Below are positions 60,307-64,000 of a DNA stretch of 64,000 bases, piece after piece. The first letter of the stretch is position 1. Each line of letters starts with the position of its first letter. This DNA comes from Burkholderia pseudomultivorans (lineage in GTDB: Bacteria; Pseudomonadota; Gammaproteobacteria; Burkholderiales; Burkholderiaceae), in contig NZ_CABVPP010000009.1 of NCBI RefSeq assembly GCF_902499075.1, positions 100,143 through 164,142 on the forward strand. The letters run 5' to 3'. Under the pieces are notes generated by a model. That model was not told the origin of the DNA. It searched no databases and was given only the letters and a program-made list of their open reading frames with translations. The translations under genes were made by a program, and so were the position numbers.

Positions 60307-61575
60307 ATGTCGGATATCCCCGTTAAATCGTCGTCTGCAACGAGTCCGATCTCGCGCACGAAGCGCAAGACGGTATTGATCCCTGGGCGCGTGATAGAGG
60401 CGCAGTTGCTGGAGATCAGTTGGCGGGGCGGGGTAACCGTTACGCGCAAGCAATCCGCCGTCGCCGCACCTCACTGGAGGAACGATGCGAATTTCGTCGA
60501 GATCGAGCAGCCGGATGAGTTTTGCTATGCAGCCGGCTCGCAGCGTCCTGCCGCGTATCTCGTCAAGTCCAAGGCCGGCGCGAACAACAGGGTCGACATC
60601 AAATTGCGCGTCACGAAGACAAAACCGGATGCGCCCGCCACAATGAAACTGAAGGGGACGTTGGGGGGGCTGACGATCGAGGGAGATTGTCCCACTGCAC
60701 TTGGCGAGCATCAGATCACCGCGACAGTCATGAATTTGCCGGACACGCTTGCCTGCTATTGCGGTGATGCATCGTGGAAACTGAATGATGCCGCGACCGG
60801 TATCAGTGCCGCCGTGACGCCCGCGACGCGGCTCGAAGTGTACGTGTTACTCGATCGGCCGGGTACGCCATTCGGTTCCGGTGTGTGGGCGGAAGCGCTG
60901 CGCTTTCTCTTCAAGCGAGCGTCGGTTGCTGGCATGTCGACAAGCAAGGCTGCCATCGCGAAAGTCACAGACTACTGTCACCACGGCCACGGGTTGCATT
61001 ACGACACGATTTCCGGCGCACCCCATTTCGGCGGGGCCGTAGCGATGTCTGGCGGCCTGTTCGAGTTGACGAAATACATGCAGAAGCGTGCGGTGAAGCC
61101 GGCCGGAGGCGCCGCGTCGGGCGGCGCCGCTGACGATGGACGAACCGTGAACTGCTACGATCAGGCGTCGGCCGTGTTCAGTCTTGCGGCAGCGCTGGGC
61201 GTTAAGCCGGGAATCTATTTTCAGAACCCGTTTGGATATATCAATTCGACCAATCTCGTCGGAATCGGCTCTTGCAACAACCCGTTCTTTTCGTCGAACG
61301 GGTCGACGCCGGTCATCGCCGGCGATTCTCCGTCGCGAACCAGCTTCGGTAATCACGCTTTTGCGCATCTGGCCCACAAGGTCGAAGACGCATGTGCCGG
61401 GCCCCATCACGACGAAGCGTTGCGCGCGTACCTTACCGCCTCGATCGATACGGTTCAATCGAGCCGCGAAATCAGCCGGGAATACAAAATCCAGCCGCCC
61501 CTGGCGCCTGATGAATACATCGGACAGCTCCTGATGACGACAAAAGAATTTCCAGGTGTAGGAGCGGTGAAGTGA
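60307..61575 (+). CDS. Probable T6SS effector with transglutaminase-like Cys-His-Asp core
   Basis: I know no named family for this 422-residue protein. Residues about 20-180 are beta-rich (two small barrel-like repeats) with several Cys. From 185 on it reads like a transglutaminase/papain-like core: the helix FLFKRASVAGMSTSKAAIAK, then TVNCYDQASAVFSLAAALGV with Cys283 at the start of the central helix, then FGNHAFAHLA with His350, and HKVEDACAG with Asp361. The order Cys-His-Asp and the small residues around the Cys fit. There is no signal peptide, as expected for a T6SS cargo. It lies 8 bp after vgrG 2 and overlaps the next gene by four bases. Confidence 0.72.
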   Translation: MSDIPVKSSSATSPISRTKRKTVLIPGRVIEAQLLEISWRGGVTVTRKQSAVAAPHWRNDANFVEIEQPDEFCYAAGSQRPAAYLVKSKAGANNRVDIKLRVTKTKPDAPATMKLKGTLGGLTIEGDCPTALGEHQITATVMNLPDTLACYCGDASWKLNDAATGISAAVTPATRLEVYVLLDRPGTPFGSGVWAEALRFLFKRASVAGMSTSKAAIAKVTDYCHHGHGLHYDTISGAPHFGGAVAMSGGLFELTKYMQKRAVKPAGGAASGGAADDGRTVNCYDQASAVFSLAAALGVKPGIYFQNPFGYINSTNLVGIGSCNNPFFSSNGSTPVIAGDSPSRTSFGNHAFAHLAHKVEDACAGPHHDEALRAYLTASIDTVQSSREISREYKIQPPLAPDEYIGQLLMTTKEFPGVGAVK

Positions 61576-62210
61576 AAGAGTGCGTCATCGGGTTGTTGTT
61601 ATGTTCCATTTTTGCCGCCGCGTGCCATGCGCAGGCGCCGGTATCGAGAAACGCCATGAATCCGGATGAAAGAGCCGCAGCCATTCAGAGAGCCTTCAAC
61701 CCGACCGCTCGTGTCGATGAATACAAGTCGCGCATCGATTTCGACCGTAAGTTTGCAACCGACGATGGCCGGAAGATCGTCGCATTCGATTGGGACAGGC
61801 TCGCGACGCAGCACGTTGCCGGTTTCACTGCGCTGAAGGTCGAGAACCACGAGCAGCACCTCAATGAAACCGGACCGCTCAAAGATATCCGGGAGTACGT
61901 TTTCAACGGTCAGTACAACGGCGCTCGCGTGTCGATCACGGTTGCACAGGCCAAGGATCGCTTCAGGGCGGCAGACTATTTTTTCAACGAGACGACTTCG
62001 CCGTCGACCGCGCGCGTGCCGTTCGAGACGGATTCTGATCCTCTCGGAACCGTGTCGGTCCAGAGCACCGTCGCCGGCCCGGGAAGAGGTTTCGTATGGA
62101 TCTACAAGAACCTGTGCTTCGTCGTGTCGGGCGCACCGGCCGACGCGGTCCGCGACCTGAGTCGACGCCTGCAGGCGCTGGCGGAGACCCATACGGTCAA
62201 TTCGATGTGA
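61572..62210 (+). CDS. Exported protein, probable immunity to the Cys-His-Asp effector
   Basis: The 212-residue product starts at the GTG at 61572, overlapping the effector stop (GTGA). The N-terminus VKECVIGLLLCSIFAAACHAQAPV is a signal peptide (residues 1-about 20) or a lipoprotein signal with the AAAC box, so the mature protein is periplasmic. The domain has two halves with VDEYKSRIDFDRKFATDDGR and LCFVVSGAPADAVRDLSRRL. No known family is recognised. Translational coupling behind a cytoplasm-made toxin is the classic effector-immunity arrangement, and a periplasmic place implies that the target is cell wall or periplasmic protein. Confidence 0.72.
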   Translation: MKECVIGLLLCSIFAAACHAQAPVSRNAMNPDERAAAIQRAFNPTARVDEYKSRIDFDRKFATDDGRKIVAFDWDRLATQHVAGFTALKVENHEQHLNETGPLKDIREYVFNGQYNGARVSITVAQAKDRFRAADYFFNETTSPSTARVPFETDSDPLGTVSVQSTVAGPGRGFVWIYKNLCFVVSGAPADAVRDLSRRLQALAETHTVNSM

Positions 62211-62247
62211 TGGTGGGCGATCGCTCGCGATAATAAACGGTAAAACC

Positions 62248-63951
62248 ATGTCTATCGATACAGGCGCACTGAATTTGCTGCTTCGGGGCTGGTCGCAGCA
62301 CAGCCGCTTTCTGTGGATGCACACCACATTCGGCGCGGATGCCTTGATCGCGGAGAGCCTGCGTGGCTGGGAAGCGGTCGGCAGTGGCGGATTTCGTTTC
62401 GAACTGACGGCATTGTCGGAGAATGCCCGCCTTGCAATCGGCAAGCTGATCGGCAGTCCGATTCTGATTGAGTGGCAGGCCGCAGAAGGGCGTGATACGC
62501 GGCGTCCGATCCACGGACACGTCGTTGCCGCGGAACTGATCGGCAGTAACGGCGGCCTCGCTCGTTTTCGTTTCACGATCGAACCGTGGTGTGCGCTGCT
62601 CCGTCAGCGAGTCGACAGCTACAATTATCAGCACGCCAGTGTGATCGATATCAGCGAGCAGATCTTCGGCTACTACGCGCGAGGCTCGATTGCACCCTCG
62701 TGGCGATGGGCGTTGACCGATCAATCGAAGTATCGAAAACGAAGCCTGACTGCCCAGGCCGGCGAATCGGATTTCGATTTCCTGCAACGCTTGTGGGCGG
62801 AAGAAGGCATCTTTTACTGGTTCGAACACGAGGGCGAGGCAAACTCCTCGAACTTCGGCCAGCACACTTTGGTGTTGGCAGACTCGAATCAGCAATTCAA
62901 GCCGGACGACCCTGTTGTAATCGGATTCCATCAGAAGAGCGACGGGGATCCGGCAGGGAATATCCAGGAGTTCATGGCTGCGCGCCGGTGGCGCATCGGG
63001 CAGGTGACACGCGCGAGCTGGGATTATCGCACCTTGTCCACGAGGCCGTCGGAGGCGACGGTGAAAGGGGCGGTCATGCCAGGTATCGATCGCGATGTCG
63101 CGGGCCCCTACGCATATCAGACTGCTGCGATCGGCGACTATCGGGCCCAGCAGCAACTGGATGCACAACGTGTGGCCGCGTCGCGCAGCGAAGGGCGCGG
63201 TATGCGCCGCGACATGAGGCCGGGCCTGCGGTTCGCAATGCGCGACCATCCGGCGGTGAAAAACTCGCAAGCCTTCGTTTGTCTGCGTGTGGAGCATGAA
63301 GTGCGGGCGAACGTGGACGCGGATGTTCACGGCGCAATCGAGCGCAGGCTCGGCAAGATTCCGCCTGCGGACGAAGTCGATGCGTTCGCCGTCGTCGAAG
63401 GATTGTCGCAGAACGGCCTGCCCGATACCGATGCATATCCCGGCGATGCATTGTTGCGGAATGACACCGGGCGCGTGTACGGAAATGCGTTTGTGGCGTT
63501 GCCGGCCGAACAGTCCTACCGGCCGCAATCGGATGGTCTGCACGGTGTGCGTTCGCATCCTGAAGCCGTCATGCAAGGGGCGCAGACGGCAATTGTCGTC
63601 GGCTCCAACGCGCCGATTCATACCGACCGCGACCACCGAGTTCGTATTCAGCATCATGCACAGCGCGGTGGAAATGCAGCCAGCCGCGAAGAACATCCTC
63701 GCGAATCCAATGCGCCCGGTGATCATGGCGCAGGCACCTGGACGCGGATGATGACTCCGATCGGCGGCGACAACTGGGGAGGTGTCGCCGTTCCGCGAGT
63801 GGGTCAGGAGGTGTGGGTCGACTGGCTGGAGGGGCAACCTGACCGTCCGGTGGCGGTGGCGTCCCTGTATAACGGGCTCGGCAATGACAATGCGCAGCAC
63901 AATGCGCGGGCCGGGGGACCTAGCAGGCTGTTGAAATTCGGAACGGTGTAA
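62248..63951 (+). pseudogene. vgrG: VgrG spike protein 3, truncated after the OB domain
   Basis: The 567-codon frame contains the gp27-like part (residues about 1-390: FGADALIAESLRGWEAVGSG, LRQRVDSYNYQHASVIDISE, EEGIFYWFEHEGEA) and most of the gp5 OB domain (NWGGVAVPRVGQEVWVDWLE, about 510-530, then YNGLGNDNAQHNARAGG). It then ends in PSRLLKFGTV, which does not resemble VgrG. The beta-helix spike and DUF2345 region are missing, so it should not work as a spike. The break coincides with CTAG followed by a sequence typical of an IS end. Confidence 0.85.
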
Positions 63952-64000
63952 ACGGGCCCTGAGGGTGGTGCGTTAGAGATATCGTGTTCATGATCTTGGG
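63924..64000. mobile_element. Probable insertion-sequence end interrupting vgrG 3
   Basis: From 63924 the sequence CAGGCTGTTGAAATTCGG resembles the terminal repeats of common transposons that begin (G)CAGGCTGTTGAAA. It directly follows CTAG in the middle of a vgrG frame whose family normally continues. The rest of the element, with its transposase, would lie beyond the window, so class and boundaries are unproven. Confidence 0.5.

Noticed and set aside
62197-63900. 567-codon minus-strand frame opposite vgrG 3
   Set aside because: Antisense of a clear VgrG N-terminus.
1-64000. CRISPR array, tRNA or rRNA genes
   Set aside because: No regularly spaced repeats and no tRNA or rRNA signature sequences were seen on either strand.

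Overview
The window is high-GC DNA with strong third-position G/C bias. Several proteins point to the Burkholderia cepacia complex. The 168/539/425-residue FAD glucose dehydrogenase operon matches the subunit sizes and much of the sequence I recall for the B. cepacia enzyme. There is also a Burkholderia-type general porin and a DUF3331-type protein. I found no rRNA, tRNA, CRISPR array or replication origin.

Left part (1-27029), metabolism and envelope. A pbpC / alpha-2-macroglobulin pair (periplasmic defence) is followed by the three-gene glucose dehydrogenase operon, a DoxX protein and a porin. Next come a LysR / M20 amidohydrolase / MHS-transporter cluster, ppnP and a small exported protein. 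A MarR regulator lies between an HPP-CBS membrane protein and a CLC chloride channel, with matching inverted repeats in front of both transcription units. A LysR / hydroxyacid dehydrogenase / MFS-transporter cluster has a perfect dyad in its divergent promoter. A ChaA-type antiporter closes this part.

Middle part (27030-46716). A short phenylacetate gene set (paaH, paaK, enoyl-CoA hydratase) sits behind a promoter overlapping a perfect 16-bp palindrome of the PaaR type. Then come MarC, an aldo-keto reductase, a CPBP protease, a LuxR-type regulator and a large lipoprotein. An alpha/beta-hydrolase homologue has alanine at the nucleophile position. A butanediol-type dehydrogenase has a candidate sigma-54 promoter and an upstream repeat cluster. 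An MFS transporter has a promoter of MerR geometry (19-bp spacer with a perfect dyad). A double-GNAT protein is divergent from a MocR regulator.

Right part (46805-64000), a type VI secretion island with visibly lower GC in places. It holds a solitary tssF, a PAAR protein with a thiolase-like membrane protein, and three vgrG genes. Module 1 is vgrG, a DUF4123 adaptor, a DUF3304-like lipoprotein (probable immunity) and a DUF2235/Tle1-type phospholipase with a complete Ser-Asp-His set. Module 2 is a vgrG with a C-terminal extension, then a 422-residue protein I read as a transglutaminase-like Cys-His-Asp effector, then a translationally coupled exported protein (probable immunity). Module 2 is the best candidate for an undescribed system. 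The third vgrG stops just after its OB domain, at what looks like the end of an insertion sequence running out of the window.
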